Assembly (NCBI RefSeq): GCF_023921125.1
Contig: NZ_CP099467.1
Span: 62,001-126,000, forward strand
DNA: 64,000 nucleotides
Origin: Arthrobacter caoxuetaonis
GTDB taxonomy: Bacteria; Actinomycetota; Actinomycetes; Actinomycetales; Micrococcaceae
Direction of reading: 5' to 3'
Part shown: positions 33,937-42,369 of the stretch, one piece after another
How the letters are laid out: each line of letters begins with the position of its first letter
How positions within the stretch are numbered: position 1 is the first letter of the stretch
Notes under the pieces: generated by a model
Databases searched by the model: none
Seen by the model: the letters and a program-made list of their open reading frames with translations, nothing else
What the model was told of the DNA's origin: nothing
Translations under genes and position numbers: made by a program

Positions 33937-34167
33937 CTAGTCGAGCTTGAATCCCGGAGGAAGGACCAGTCCGTTGCGTTTGAGGATGGCCAGCATGTTC
34001 TTCGTGGAGCGCCAGTCCGATGCCGTGCCCGCTGCGTGGGTGACGGTCCGGCCGGAAGCGTCAAGAATGGCGATGTGGCCCTTGGAGGTCGGCTCGTAGG
34101 CCCAGTCTTGCTCGCGCAGGACGGGCTTTAGCTTTCGGAGGGACTTGGGTAGCTGCTTAGTGCTCAT
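33937..34167 (-). CDS. HicA-like small protein (76 aa)
   Basis: ATG 5 nt after the promoter core. The sequence LPKSLRKLKPVLREQDW, then TSKGHIAIL, TVTHAAGTASDWRSTKNMLAILKRNG fits the HicA-like double-stranded-RNA-binding fold (alpha-beta-beta-beta-alpha) with the catalytic-type His in KGH. No HicB-type partner is adjacent, so a toxin role is uncertain; such solitary relatives occur on actinobacterial mobile elements. Confidence 0.65.
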   Translation of the reverse strand: MSTKQLPKSLRKLKPVLREQDWAYEPTSKGHIAILDASGRTVTHAAGTASDWRSTKNMLAILKRNGLVLPPGFKLD

Positions 34168-34172
34168 GCCTC

Positions 34173-34204
34173 CTATGTGTGTGGCAGGGGCTGAATCTCT
34201 CCCC
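34173..34204 (-). promoter_or_regulatory. Promoter element of the HicA-like gene (GGGGAGA-N12-GCCACACACATAG)
   Basis: One substitution in each block; ATG 5 nt downstream. Confidence 0.6.
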
Positions 34205-34220
34205 ACCCCTTAAACCCAGT

Positions 34221-34252
34221 GCGCCCCGCCAGGTGACAGCCGTGCGGGGCGC
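34221..34252 (-). terminator. Hairpin after the 365-aa gene
   Basis: GCGCCCCGC pairs with GCGGGGCGC across 14 nt. Confidence 0.5.
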
Positions 34253-34267
34253 ATGGGGAATTAGGGG

Positions 34268-35365
34268 CTAGTCCTCCATAGGGGCACCTGCCAGAGCAAC
34301 GTCGAGGGGAACGTCGCGGCCTGCAATGCGCTCCACGTCGCCGCCGAGCCACCGCTTGTTCTTCAGCGGCTTGCCCCGGCTCTCAAAGACGCCTTCCACG
34401 GCATACAGGACACCGTTTCCGGACTTGGCGCGGGAAATCATCAGGGGGCCTTCGCCGCGGGCGGAGGGCGTAGCCAGAACAGCGTGCAGGACACCGCCGC
34501 CGAACCGGAGGGTTTCCAGTGTCGTTGCGGCAATCGAATTACCGTCCGTCAGGCGGACCTCGCGGCCTTCCTTGAGCTTGAACGGGGAGGATACCGATGC
34601 CGTAAAGGTGGAGTGGACAACGTTCATGGGGACAAGCTTGCACGCCTGGCCGTCCATCGCGTGCATTTCAAGCAGTCCGGGGTCCACGGCACGCAGCCCG
34701 TTGGCCTTGGAGTTGAACGCTTCGAGCATCTGGTAGACGTAAATGTCGGTCGAGATACCGGAGTACTGGCACTGCTCCATCAGTTTGGTTTCCATAGCCA
34801 TGAGGGCTTTGGCGCTCTTGTCGTAGCCGAGGTTTCCGGTGGTGCGCCCCTGGGAAGCAAGGTCGATCAGCGTCCGCAGGAGGGTCGGCATCTTGTGCCC
34901 GGTGAGGCCGAACGCTTCCGCCCAGTCCTCGACACTGTTCTCTGCCAGTCCGTCCTGCATCCAGTAGCGGTAGCTGAGGGCTTCGGTCAGGATCGGAAGC
35001 TTCACGGAACCGGGCAGGCCGCGGCTGATTTTCAGTCGGCGGCTGAGGGACTTGAAATCGTTCGAGGGCATGTTGTCGCCCATGACCAGCAGTTTGGAGA
35101 AGGTGTACGGATCGGCGACGACGGTGCTGGTGCTTTCCCCGGTGAGCAGGGCTGCCAGCTTGTCCGGCGTGAGGGTTTCGGCCGTGGCACCGTGCAGGGG
35201 CCGGTACGTCAGGGTCTTGGCACGCAGGTAAATAATGCCGGTCGCTTCACAGCGCAGGCCGGGGAAGACTGAACGGTCAAGCGGTGCGTTGTGCACGGCG
35301 GCGTCCATGCGCTTCTGTGTTCGGTGCGCGGCAAGGAGTTCTTTGGGGGAGGCTGTGGCTGTCAT
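34268..35365 (-). CDS. Uncharacterised protein (365 aa)
   Basis: ATG 5 nt after the promoter core. A soluble protein with helical N-terminal and strand-rich C-terminal halves; no signal, membrane segment or catalytic motif that I recognise. Phage-encoded proteins of similar make-up exist, but I cannot assign one. A terminator-like hairpin follows. Confidence 0.7.
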   Translation of the reverse strand: MTATASPKELLAAHRTQKRMDAAVHNAPLDRSVFPGLRCEATGIIYLRAKTLTYRPLHGATAETLTPDKLAALLTGESTSTVVADPYTFSKLLVMGDNMPSNDFKSLSRRLKISRGLPGSVKLPILTEALSYRYWMQDGLAENSVEDWAEAFGLTGHKMPTLLRTLIDLASQGRTTGNLGYDKSAKALMAMETKLMEQCQYSGISTDIYVYQMLEAFNSKANGLRAVDPGLLEMHAMDGQACKLVPMNVVHSTFTASVSSPFKLKEGREVRLTDGNSIAATTLETLRFGGGVLHAVLATPSARGEGPLMISRAKSGNGVLYAVEGVFESRGKPLKNKRWLGGDVERIAGRDVPLDVALAGAPMED

Positions 35366-35370
35366 ACCTC

Positions 35371-35402
35371 CTATGTGTGCGGCAGGGCCCTTCTCCCTCC
35401 CC
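35371..35402 (-). promoter_or_regulatory. Promoter element of the 365-aa gene (GGGGAGG-N12-GCCGCACACATAG)
   Basis: Core perfect, upstream block altered; ATG 5 nt downstream. Confidence 0.6.
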
Positions 35403-35417
35403 GCTGCGGATGCCTTC

Positions 35418-36110
35418 CTAGTTCCAGATTTCGAGCTGGTCCGGGGAGCCGACTTCCATCTGCGCGGTGGTGCCTTCGTACATGTAAATCGTGCCCGATG
35501 CACAGAGTACGGACGTGGCCGGAAGCGACTGCCCCTGGTAGCCCCAGAAAATGAACGTGAAGCGTCCCGGGTCCGGGTAGTCCAGGCCCACGTTGACGAA
35601 GGTGCCGTCCGCCGTGTTCCTCATGCTGGCCAGCGGCCCGCAGACCCGCTGATAGGTTCCCGCATACGCCGGGGCTTCATTCCATCCAAGCCCGCCTTCC
35701 GGCCAGCCGCCGGCAGGGACCGCGCCCGCTGCGCCCGCATCCTGGCAGTGGCCGTCCTGGCGGAGCATTACGAGGGCATCCGGGTGGGTGCGGCCGGAAA
35801 TCTCGTCACAGGTCACTTCGAAGGGCAGGTCGGAAGATGCCGCGTAGCCGGTAAAGACGTCCATCTCGTCGGGGCACGCTTCGGAGAGCAGCCCGATCTG
35901 ATCATCGACCCGGTCGTTTGATACCCCTGCCCGGACATCACCCATTGTCTGGTCCAGCAGTGACCCGCACTCCCCGGGGGAAAGCAGCGGGTAGACACGC
36001 TCCAGGGCGTCCCTGCCTCCGGAGGACGAGGAAGTGGCCGAGCAGCCGGCCAGGGCCGTGAAGGACAGTACTGCAATGAGCAGGGGCGCCGTGCGGCGGA
36101 GAGTCTTCAT
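35418..36110 (-). CDS. Secreted lipoprotein (230 aa)
   Basis: Lipoprotein signal with lipobox LAGC (Cys23). The mature part has about seven Cys and aromatic-rich segments, probably disulphide-stabilised. AGGA precedes ATG. Divergent from the helicase gene at 36242. No family recognised. Confidence 0.78.
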   Translation of the reverse strand: MKTLRRTAPLLIAVLSFTALAGCSATSSSSGGRDALERVYPLLSPGECGSLLDQTMGDVRAGVSNDRVDDQIGLLSEACPDEMDVFTGYAASSDLPFEVTCDEISGRTHPDALVMLRQDGHCQDAGAAGAVPAGGWPEGGLGWNEAPAYAGTYQRVCGPLASMRNTADGTFVNVGLDYPDPGRFTFIFWGYQGQSLPATSVLCASGTIYMYEGTTAQMEVGSPDQLEIWN

Positions 36111-36204
36111 GGGATCCTGAACGTTGGCTGGACGGTTGCTGGAGATCGTGCGCTCAGGATGCCACAGGAGCGGCCGCGCGGGGCTGTATTACGGGGGCTG
36201 ACGT

Positions 36205-36236
36205 GGGGAGGTTTCATGCCCTCGCCGCACACATAG
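36205..36236 (+). promoter_or_regulatory. Promoter element of the helicase gene (GGGGAGG-N12-GCCGCACACATAG)
   Basis: Plus-strand copy, ATG exactly 5 nt downstream. Shows that the element follows gene orientation. Confidence 0.65.
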
Positions 36237-36241
36237 GAAAT

Positions 36242-37546
36242 ATGACAACCATTGGACTTGACCTCTCAGACTTCGGCTTCGCGCCTGATGATGATTTCGA
36301 CGAACCCGACGCTCCCGCAGCCGGTGCTGCCGTGGTGCCTGAGGGCCGCTCCCTCGTGGACGGTTCCGCTCTCGCCAAGGCGCTGTACAGCGTGTGGTCC
36401 GGTGCGGCGGTCACGATTGTTGACTCCCCTCCGGGTGCAGGCAAGACCACCCTGGTCACTCAGCTCACCGCGTACCTGAAGGAACGTTCGGACCTGAAAA
36501 TCGTCATCGCCTGCCCGACCCGGCGCGGTGCCTACGACATTGCCGAACGCATTGGTGCCGAGCTTGGACCGGACAAGGACGGCAACCCGCAGATCGCCAT
36601 GAGCATCAGCAAGATGGACCCGCCTCCCGGCGTCTCCGCCGGCGGTGCCGCCGACGGGGGCCGGAACATCCCGGTCGTCCGCACGGTTGCTTCCTGCAAG
36701 GCGTCCACTCCCCCGGCCTGTGACCTCATGATTGTCGATGAGGCTTATCAGGTGACGTTCGCTGACATTTCCGCTGCAGCCGATAACGCCGACCAGCTCC
36801 TCATGGTGGGCGACCCCGGCCAGATCGGCCCCGTTGTCACCGCCGATGTGTCCGCTTTCCGCGGTTACGAGGTAGCCCCGCAGATGCGGGCACCGGAAGT
36901 TTTCGCCAAGCAGGACTACACCGAGTCCCACGCCCTGGACACCACGTACCGCCTCGGCCAGGAAACCGTCGATGCCATTTCCTGCCTGTACAAGTTCCCG
37001 TTCAGCTCCGCACGCCCCGACCGGTTCCTGACCGACGAGGAGGGGAACCGCGTCTCCGAAATCGTGCCGCTGCTCGTGGAGCCTGCCGCGACGTTCGATG
37101 ACCTGCCGACCCTGGTCCAGGTTGCCGAATACGCTGCCGACCTGATCGGCGTGGAACTGGTGGAGACCGATGCCGACGGCCAGGCGTTCACCCGCCCGCT
37201 GGAAGCGTCCGACATTGCCATTGTCGTGGCGCACAACGCGCAGTCCTCGGGCATCACCGCTGTCCTGCGCTCCCTTGACGCGGAAGGAATCTTCGTTGGC
37301 ACCGCCGACAAGATGCAGGGCGGCCAGTGGCACGCGGTGGTGGCTATGGACCCGTTCATCGGCTACACCAATGCAGGTTCCCACCAGCTCTCTCCGGGTC
37401 GCCTGTGCGTCATGGCTTCCCGGCACATGACCCACCTGACGTGGGTTCACGACGGCAACTGGGAGACGGCGCTGCTGGACCCTGACATTGACCAGGACGA
37501 AGCCCGCCTTGGCCGCAAGGTCCGCTACGCCCTGACTGCCGAGTAG
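36242..37546 (+). CDS. Superfamily 1 DNA helicase
   Basis: 434 residues. Walker A SPPGAGKTT (62-70), Walker B LMIVDEA (162-168), motif III MVGDPGQIGP (188-197), and near the end a QLSPGRLCVMASRH segment that fits motif VI of UvrD/RecD-like (AAA_30 and UvrD_C_2) helicases. Smaller than RecD or TraI helicases, closer to phage Dda size. Probably unwinds DNA in replication or repair of the element. One of the few plus-strand genes of region 2. Confidence 0.85.
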   Translation: MTTIGLDLSDFGFAPDDDFDEPDAPAAGAAVVPEGRSLVDGSALAKALYSVWSGAAVTIVDSPPGAGKTTLVTQLTAYLKERSDLKIVIACPTRRGAYDIAERIGAELGPDKDGNPQIAMSISKMDPPPGVSAGGAADGGRNIPVVRTVASCKASTPPACDLMIVDEAYQVTFADISAAADNADQLLMVGDPGQIGPVVTADVSAFRGYEVAPQMRAPEVFAKQDYTESHALDTTYRLGQETVDAISCLYKFPFSSARPDRFLTDEEGNRVSEIVPLLVEPAATFDDLPTLVQVAEYAADLIGVELVETDADGQAFTRPLEASDIAIVVAHNAQSSGITAVLRSLDAEGIFVGTADKMQGGQWHAVVAMDPFIGYTNAGSHQLSPGRLCVMASRHMTHLTWVHDGNWETALLDPDIDQDEARLGRKVRYALTAE

Positions 37547-37573
37547 GGCGGGCTGGGTTCCCCGGCACACAGG

Positions 37574-37606
37574 AAAGGACGGTCCCCTTCGGGGGGACCG
37601 TCCTTT
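37574..37606. terminator. Bidirectional terminator after the helicase gene
   Basis: AAAGGACGGTCCCC (37574-37587) pairs with 37593-37606. Confidence 0.85.
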
Positions 37607-37619
37607 GTGGTTTTACGGG

Positions 37620-37787
37620 TTAGGCGGCGGGTGTTTCCGTGGTTCCGCGGAAGCGGTAGCCGAGGTATCCGGTCAGAGCCGTCATACCCAGGGCCAGGAG
37701 CGTCAGACCGTTGTACACGGGGTTCAGCAGGCCGATGGTCAGAGCGGCGGAGAGGAGGGCGATTTGGGTGATCTTCACGGGGTTCAT
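37620..37787 (-). CDS. Small two-helix membrane protein (55 aa)
   Basis: ATG 5 nt after the promoter core. Two hydrophobic segments (about 6-21 and 26-44) and a basic tail. No family. Confidence 0.6.
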   Translation of the reverse strand: MNPVKITQIALLSAALTIGLLNPVYNGLTLLALGMTALTGYLGYRFRGTTETPAA

Positions 37788-37792
37788 ACCAC

Positions 37793-37824
37793 TTATGTGT
37801 GCGGAACCCCTGAAGTCTCTCTCC
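37793..37824 (-). promoter_or_regulatory. Promoter element of the 55-aa gene (GGAGAGA-N12-TCCGCACACATAA)
   Basis: ATG 5 nt downstream. A further degenerate copy (GCCGCACACAAAA, 37831-37843) lies just upstream. Confidence 0.55.
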
Positions 37825-38029
37825 ACTTACTTTTGTGTGCGGCGATCAACGCATACCAGAAAGAGGCGGTCCATCAAAATGCCTCTGACCTGCGCCTTTG
37901 TTCGATAGCGCCAGCAGCAGTCCTTTGGGCACGGATGCACGAAACCCAAGCGCCCAAGACTTTCGGACTCTTTCCGTAACTCAGAACTTCATTCGGTTAT
38001 GAGACGGTCCTCACGGGTACTAACCTGAT

Positions 38030-38644
38030 ATGTTCCTTTCGATGGGGAAAACATTTGGGTACGCGCGCGTCAGCGCAGTCGACGAGGATCCAGACAGGCA
38101 GCTGGCTGCCCTGGGTGCCGCGGGCTGCGCTGAAATCTTCCGCGACGACGCCACCGGGCCGGTTGAGCCGCGTCCGGCACTCGAGCAGGCCCTAGCTGTC
38201 CTCAAAGCCGGCGACACCCTCGTAGTTTGGTCCTTGGACCGGCCGGCACGCTCCATGCGTCATGCCCTGGACCTCGCCGCAACCCTCAAGGAACGCGGTG
38301 TGCATCTTCGCGTCCTGGCCAGCGGGATCGACACCTCGGCGTCCGGGGACGCCTATGCGGTCTTTTCCGCCCTGTCCAGTCTGGAGCGCGACGTCATTCG
38401 TGAACGCACGGCAGCGAAGCTCGCTGCGGCACGGGCCATGGGCCGCACCGGAGGGCGCCCTTCCCTTCTCACCGATGACCAGGTAGCCAAGGCGCGGGAA
38501 CTCTATGCCCGCGGCGAGATGACCGTAGCGGAAATCGGGCAATCCCTGGGCGTCAGCCGGGCCACCGTCTACAGGGCCCTTGAGTATGAAGGCGGCTCAG
38601 CCGTTCCTCCGCGCCGGCCTGCCCGCGGTGCTGACGTCGGTTAG
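38030..38644 (+). CDS. Serine recombinase (resolvase/invertase family)
   Basis: 204 residues. The N-terminal catalytic domain has YARVSAVDEDPDRQ with nucleophile Ser15, followed by the conserved VVWSLDRPARSM and a long E-helix region. A C-terminal helix-turn-helix (about 155-185: SLLTDDQVAKARELYARGEMTVAEIGQSLGVSRATVYRAL) binds DNA. Size matches resolvases and invertases, not large integrases. It may resolve plasmid multimers or invert a segment. Start uncertain: ATG 38030 has no ribosome site; ATG 38042 is an alternative. The 240 bp upstream hold no recognised gene; a recombination site there is possible but not identified. Confidence 0.9.
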   Translation: MFLSMGKTFGYARVSAVDEDPDRQLAALGAAGCAEIFRDDATGPVEPRPALEQALAVLKAGDTLVVWSLDRPARSMRHALDLAATLKERGVHLRVLASGIDTSASGDAYAVFSALSSLERDVIRERTAAKLAAARAMGRTGGRPSLLTDDQVAKARELYARGEMTVAEIGQSLGVSRATVYRALEYEGGSAVPPRRPARGADVG

Positions 38645-38937
38645 GCCTGCACCGCCGACTGGATCCCGTTGAGGTTCCAGAGCTCTTCCGGGCGGACCCA
38701 GAAACAGGTCGGGTTGTTGGCCATCAGGCTCTCCAGATGAAGGCGCGTGTGATGTCCGCAGAGCAGGATTTCAGCGACCGGGAACTCGAACACGGCACTG
38801 GCCGGCGTGGAGCAGTTATCGCAGGTGTCGCGGTAGTCCAGGGGGCTTTCGGCCGGCTGGGAAGCCAGGGCTTCGTTGAGGCGTTCGGTCAGGGTCTGTG
38901 TCTTGGCGGCGGGCTCTGCCGCGGCGGAAATACTCAT
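38641..38937 (-). CDS. DUF7455-like small zinc-binding protein (98 aa)
   Basis: ATG 5 nt after the promoter core. Holds CDNCSTPA and LLCGHHTRLH, a likely zinc site (CxxC ... CxHH) typical of small actinobacterial/actinophage proteins of the DUF7455 type. A paralogue lies at 42370 with the same Cys/His spacing. Its stop overlaps that of the recombinase gene. Confidence 0.7.
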   Translation of the reverse strand: MSISAAAEPAAKTQTLTERLNEALASQPAESPLDYRDTCDNCSTPASAVFEFPVAEILLCGHHTRLHLESLMANNPTCFWVRPEELWNLNGIQSAVQA

Positions 38938-38942
38938 GGGTT

Positions 38943-38974
38943 CTATGTGTGCGGCAGGCAGACGCCCCCTCTTC
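38943..38974 (-). promoter_or_regulatory. GCCGCACACATAG promoter element of the first DUF7455-like gene
   Basis: Core perfect, upstream block poor (GAAGAGG); ATG 5 nt downstream. Confidence 0.55.
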
Positions 38975-39398
38975 AGGCGGCCGGTTTCGGCGCCCTCAGT
39001 GCCTCTGAGCAGGCTGACGAGACCATCGCAGTGAGCAGGGCGAAGCTTCCCCACACCAAGACGTCACCGGTCACGACGACCATACACAGCAGTCCCAGCG
39101 CCAAGGAGGCCAGGACGGGCTCCACAGGGCTCCTGTACCCGATCCAGCCGCCGAGCCCGGCACGGATGATGTATCCGACGGCCCGGAACGTACCGAAGGC
39201 GCTGAGGGCAGCAATCACGGCCCATGTGCCGACCTGGGTGCTGCTGGCATGCTGGAGCTGGGCCGTCAGGGCATCAGGGTCCAGGTCGATCACGTAGAAG
39301 ATCCCGAGCAGGACCTGGAACGTGGACAGGACGGTCAGGGTACCGGCGGCGGCACGGTGGAGCAGCGGGGGCTTCGGAGTTTCGTGAGCTGGCGTCAT
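38973..39398 (-). CDS. Four-helix membrane protein (141 aa)
   Basis: Four hydrophobic helices (about 17-37, 58-80, 92-112, 115-132). No family recognised. The start lies 6 nt after CGACGCATGTAG, a sequence between the two element classes of this window. Confidence 0.7.
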   Translation of the reverse strand: MTPAHETPKPPLLHRAAAGTLTVLSTFQVLLGIFYVIDLDPDALTAQLQHASSTQVGTWAVIAALSAFGTFRAVGYIIRAGLGGWIGYRSPVEPVLASLALGLLCMVVVTGDVLVWGSFALLTAMVSSACSEALRAPKPAA

Positions 39399-39404
39399 GC
39401 CCTT

Positions 39405-39416
39405 CTACATGCGTCG
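39405..39416 (-). promoter_or_regulatory. CGACGCATGTAG element before the four-helix membrane gene
   Basis: A hybrid of TCTACGCATG and the CATAG core, placed like the leaderless promoters (6 nt to ATG). Confidence 0.4.
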
Positions 39417-39427
39417 ATACAGCAGGG

Positions 39428-40300
39428 TCACAAGCCTGCCAGGTCCGCGGCAGCGGAGGCGTCGTAATCCCGCCCGCAAAGGACATTCCACTCTTCCCGG
39501 CTGAGGCCATCAAACAGGGTCTTCCCGGTACCGGCGCGGAGGAGATCAGCCGACAGGGGTGCCAGCCGGGATTCGACAGCTTCCTGCAGGGCGGGAAGTG
39601 CCATGCCCGCCGCACTTATGACGGCGGACATCATCTCGTAGCCGTGGCGCTCATGGAGCCAGCGGGCGAATATCTCCGCCGCCTGCCGGTGGGCGCGCGC
39701 CCGCAGGGACGGAGGGTTGAAGGACGCCAGCAGTTCCCCGTCAATCTGGAGGGCGGTGACGATCTGGGCGGTGCGTGCGTCGCCGGGTCCGCGGAGGGTC
39801 CACAGGTCCATGCCAGCGGAGCTGCCCCGGGGCAGCAGCCTGGTCAAGGCTTCGGCGCGTTCGCCCCACTCCTCATCGGTCACGCCCTCGGGAATGAACT
39901 CGATGATCGCCTGGTAGCCGTACATTTCGATCTCCGGCATGGCTTCCAGCACCTCAAGGTAGGCAAGGCAATCCGTGGCCGGAAGGATGTGGTGGCGGCC
40001 GGTAACGGTATCCAGTCCGATGCGCACATCAAGGGAATGCGGGTCGAACCAGACGAGGTTCCGGCTCATGTCCGCCTGTTCCGCGGTCCACTTGCCGAAG
40101 GCGTCGTCCATGGGGGCGGCCGGGCGCGGCTTGAGGTTCACGTCGGCCCTGTCGATGGAGTCGACGGCCAGGTCGATGAACGTGTCGGCATCGAGGCCGT
40201 CCCGGACAGGGTTCATGGCCGCGGCGAACCGGGGCAGGAAAACGCCGGGTGTGATGCCGGGAGCGAGGCGGTATCCGTTGGGCACGTGAAGGAGTGTCAT
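39428..40300 (-). CDS. Uncharacterised protein, paralogue of the 31526 gene (290 aa)
   Basis: ATG 5 nt after the promoter core. Shares the GYRL-x-x-G opening and the following 50-residue pattern with the 254-aa protein. Soluble. The C-terminal part (HRQAAEIFARWLHERHGYE) is helical. Confidence 0.7.
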   Translation of the reverse strand: MTLLHVPNGYRLAPGITPGVFLPRFAAAMNPVRDGLDADTFIDLAVDSIDRADVNLKPRPAAPMDDAFGKWTAEQADMSRNLVWFDPHSLDVRIGLDTVTGRHHILPATDCLAYLEVLEAMPEIEMYGYQAIIEFIPEGVTDEEWGERAEALTRLLPRGSSAGMDLWTLRGPGDARTAQIVTALQIDGELLASFNPPSLRARAHRQAAEIFARWLHERHGYEMMSAVISAAGMALPALQEAVESRLAPLSADLLRAGTGKTLFDGLSREEWNVLCGRDYDASAAADLAGL

Positions 40301-40305
40301 ATGGC

Positions 40306-40337
40306 CTATGTGTGCGGCATGGTACCGCCTGCTCACC
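40306..40337 (-). promoter_or_regulatory. GGTGAGC-N12-GCCGCACACATAG promoter of the 290-aa gene
   Basis: ATG 5 nt downstream. Confidence 0.65.
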
Positions 40338-40343
40338 GCCCGG

Positions 40344-40805
40344 CTATTTCCAGGGCAGGCTGTCCAGGCGTGTGCCGCTGCGGATGTCGTGCAGGACGAA
40401 GAACTGGTTGGTAGCCGTGTTGAGCTCCTCGATCCGCATGTCGTAGTGGGCGAAGCCGGGGTAGGAGCTGATGCGATTGGTTACGGCGCTGCGGGCGTGG
40501 CCCAGTGTCTTGTGGAGCTTGACCTCCGGGGAGCGGTCCGGGATGGTCGTGCGCCAGACCTTGGCGGGGACGTGGGGTGCCGGCCCGGTGGGATCCCACA
40601 GCAGCCAGGCCTCTGCGGGAATGCCTTCACTCAGCCAGCCCCAGGCCCATGCACTGTCCCGGGTACCTTCGGCGCCGAAGATCATCCAGGAGTCGTCTCC
40701 GTTCTTCACGGCACCCCAGTCGGGGTTCTCCGGGGAGGAGACGATCGAATAGTTGGGCAGGGCAGCAAGCTCGGACTGCGATTTCAGGACTCTGATCGGA
40801 TGCAT
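40344..40805 (-). CDS. Uncharacterised protein (153 aa)
   Basis: ATG 5 nt after the promoter core. Trp-rich (SWMIFGAEGT, SAWAWGWLSEG), suggesting a compact beta-rich fold. No family recognised. Confidence 0.7.
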   Translation of the reverse strand: MHPIRVLKSQSELAALPNYSIVSSPENPDWGAVKNGDDSWMIFGAEGTRDSAWAWGWLSEGIPAEAWLLWDPTGPAPHVPAKVWRTTIPDRSPEVKLHKTLGHARSAVTNRISSYPGFAHYDMRIEELNTATNQFFVLHDIRSGTRLDSLPWK

Positions 40806-40810
40806 GGCTC

Positions 40811-40842
40811 CTATGTGTGCGGCAGAGGCGAAGTCCCTGGAC
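40811..40842 (-). promoter_or_regulatory. GCCGCACACATAG promoter element of the 153-aa gene
   Basis: Core perfect, upstream block poor; ATG 5 nt downstream. Confidence 0.55.
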
Positions 40843-40855
40843 GCCGGGTACGGAA

Positions 40856-40897
40856 AAGGCCCCCGGAGGACTCGGCTGAGTCGTTTCCGGGGGCCTT
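40856..40897 (-). terminator. Terminator of the TPM-domain gene
   Basis: AAGGCCCCCGGA pairs with 40886-40897; the minus-sense strand continues TTCCG. Confidence 0.7.
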
Positions 40898-40907
40898 CCC
40901 TGAAGTC

Positions 40908-42344
40908 CTAGAAGCGGGAGGACGATCCCGAACCGGAGAAGCTTCCTCCGGACGAGCCGTACCCGGTGCTGGAGCTGCTCGAAGCCGAGGCAGCTTCACG
41001 GGCCGAGTTAACCTGCTGGCGGCTGCTCTGGTATCCGCTGTTGAATGAGTTGACCGTGATGAACGTGGTCGACGGGAAGGCCGTGTCCAGGATGCCGTTG
41101 TGCCTGCTGTACGGGCGGCGGAACGATTCGTCCAGGGCCCTCCGCATCATCCGCTGCTCCTCCTGGGTCTTCGCATAGGCGTCCGCAACGGCATAGGCAT
41201 GCTGGCGCAGAAGCTCGGAGAACTGCTGGCGGGCATCCCGGAGCCGGTCCAGGGCGGTCTCGGGCGTGATCTTCCTGTCGGCAAGGTCAGCCTGCCAGCC
41301 GGCAATGTCCGCCGTGACGCGGTTCGTGAAGGCAGCCAGGGCGTTCGCCGTTGCCGGTGCGCCGCGCTTCTGCAGCACTGCCGGGACCTCGGCGAGGTCC
41401 TTGCGGAGCGGTTCGACCTGGCGGTCCCATGCGTTCTCCCACCCGCGGGCGAGGTTCAGCAGGGCGTTGGTGTCCGCGATGAGGTCATCATCGCCGTCGA
41501 GCTGGAGGGCGATGCGCTCGTACTCTTCTGCCAGTCTGCGGTTCCGGCCCTTCTTGAGGTCCTTGTCCGTGAGGGCCTGGGCGGCGTTGTTCAGCTCGGT
41601 GGCCTTCCTGTACGTCGCACCGAACGTCCGGTACTTCTCCAGGACCCGGGATCCGTAGGCGGATCCGGCAGGAATCGTATTGGCGTTCAGCTCGGTGACG
41701 TCCAGGTCCGCGGTCACGCTGGCGTAGGAGGCGTCCGCCCTGGCGATTGCTTCCCGGCCAACGCGCAGGTTCCGGGCCCGCAGAAGCAGCCACGTGCCTG
41801 TTCCGGCGGCGGCGGCCAGGCCTGTGAACGAGAGGAAGGCAATGAACGCCGGGGACTTGTACCAGGGCCGGTTGATGACCTCAGCCCCGGACTCGATGCC
41901 CTGGATGACACCGTCTGTCCACTGTGCATCGCGCAGGAGGTCGTACGTCGATTCCTGGATGGCGTTGCGGGTGTTCAGATCGACCTTGCGGTCTTCGCCC
42001 ATATAGGTGCCGACCTGGCGGCCGACCGGATCAAGGGCGAAGAGGTAGAGCCCGTCCGCCCATTTCTGTCCGTCGGCGGAGATCCATTCGGGGTGCTCCT
42101 CCCGGGCGTAGGCGAGGACCTCTTCGTTGAAGTTGTCTTCGTACTCCCCCGCCCGGGTATAGATGGCCACGGTCGTCGGCTCGTAGAAGTCGATGTCGCT
42201 GACCGCGGGGATGAGGGTGTTGGTGTCCAGGACGCCGGCGGTGTCTTCGACGATGATTTCTGCGGGTTTGTCGGCAAATGCGGCCGTGGCCGTGCCTGTT
42301 ACTGCCGTAGCTGCAAGCAGCAGCGCGGCGAGGGTTCTGCGCAT
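40908..42344 (-). CDS. Secreted, membrane-anchored TPM/DUF5129-like protein
   Basis: ATG 42344 with AAGGAAC upstream; the longer frame is not needed. 478 residues: a signal peptide (1-25, cut near AFA), an outer alpha/beta domain (about 27-150) resembling TPM/YgcG domains, one membrane helix (about 168-190), a long helical coiled region (about 195-420) and a Ser/Gly tail ending GSGSSSRF. I recall actinobacterial DUF5129 proteins with this layout but the assignment is from memory. Confidence 0.75.
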   Translation of the reverse strand: MRRTLAALLLAATAVTGTATAAFADKPAEIIVEDTAGVLDTNTLIPAVSDIDFYEPTTVAIYTRAGEYEDNFNEEVLAYAREEHPEWISADGQKWADGLYLFALDPVGRQVGTYMGEDRKVDLNTRNAIQESTYDLLRDAQWTDGVIQGIESGAEVINRPWYKSPAFIAFLSFTGLAAAAGTGTWLLLRARNLRVGREAIARADASYASVTADLDVTELNANTIPAGSAYGSRVLEKYRTFGATYRKATELNNAAQALTDKDLKKGRNRRLAEEYERIALQLDGDDDLIADTNALLNLARGWENAWDRQVEPLRKDLAEVPAVLQKRGAPATANALAAFTNRVTADIAGWQADLADRKITPETALDRLRDARQQFSELLRQHAYAVADAYAKTQEEQRMMRRALDESFRRPYSRHNGILDTAFPSTTFITVNSFNSGYQSSRQQVNSAREAASASSSSSTGYGSSGGSFSGSGSSSRF

Positions 42345-42369
42345 GGGTTCCTTCAGGAAGCGGATGGGT

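Noticed and set aside
33617..35371. GGAGG between promoter core and ATG as a ribosome-binding site
   Set aside because: It ends 1 nt from the ATG and is replaced by unrelated bases in many copies (AACCC, TTGCC, GCCAT), so it cannot be the common initiation signal.
37788..38029. Invertible segment or att site next to the serine recombinase
   Set aside because: I searched by eye for a paired inverted or direct repeat that could be a crossover site and found none convincing.
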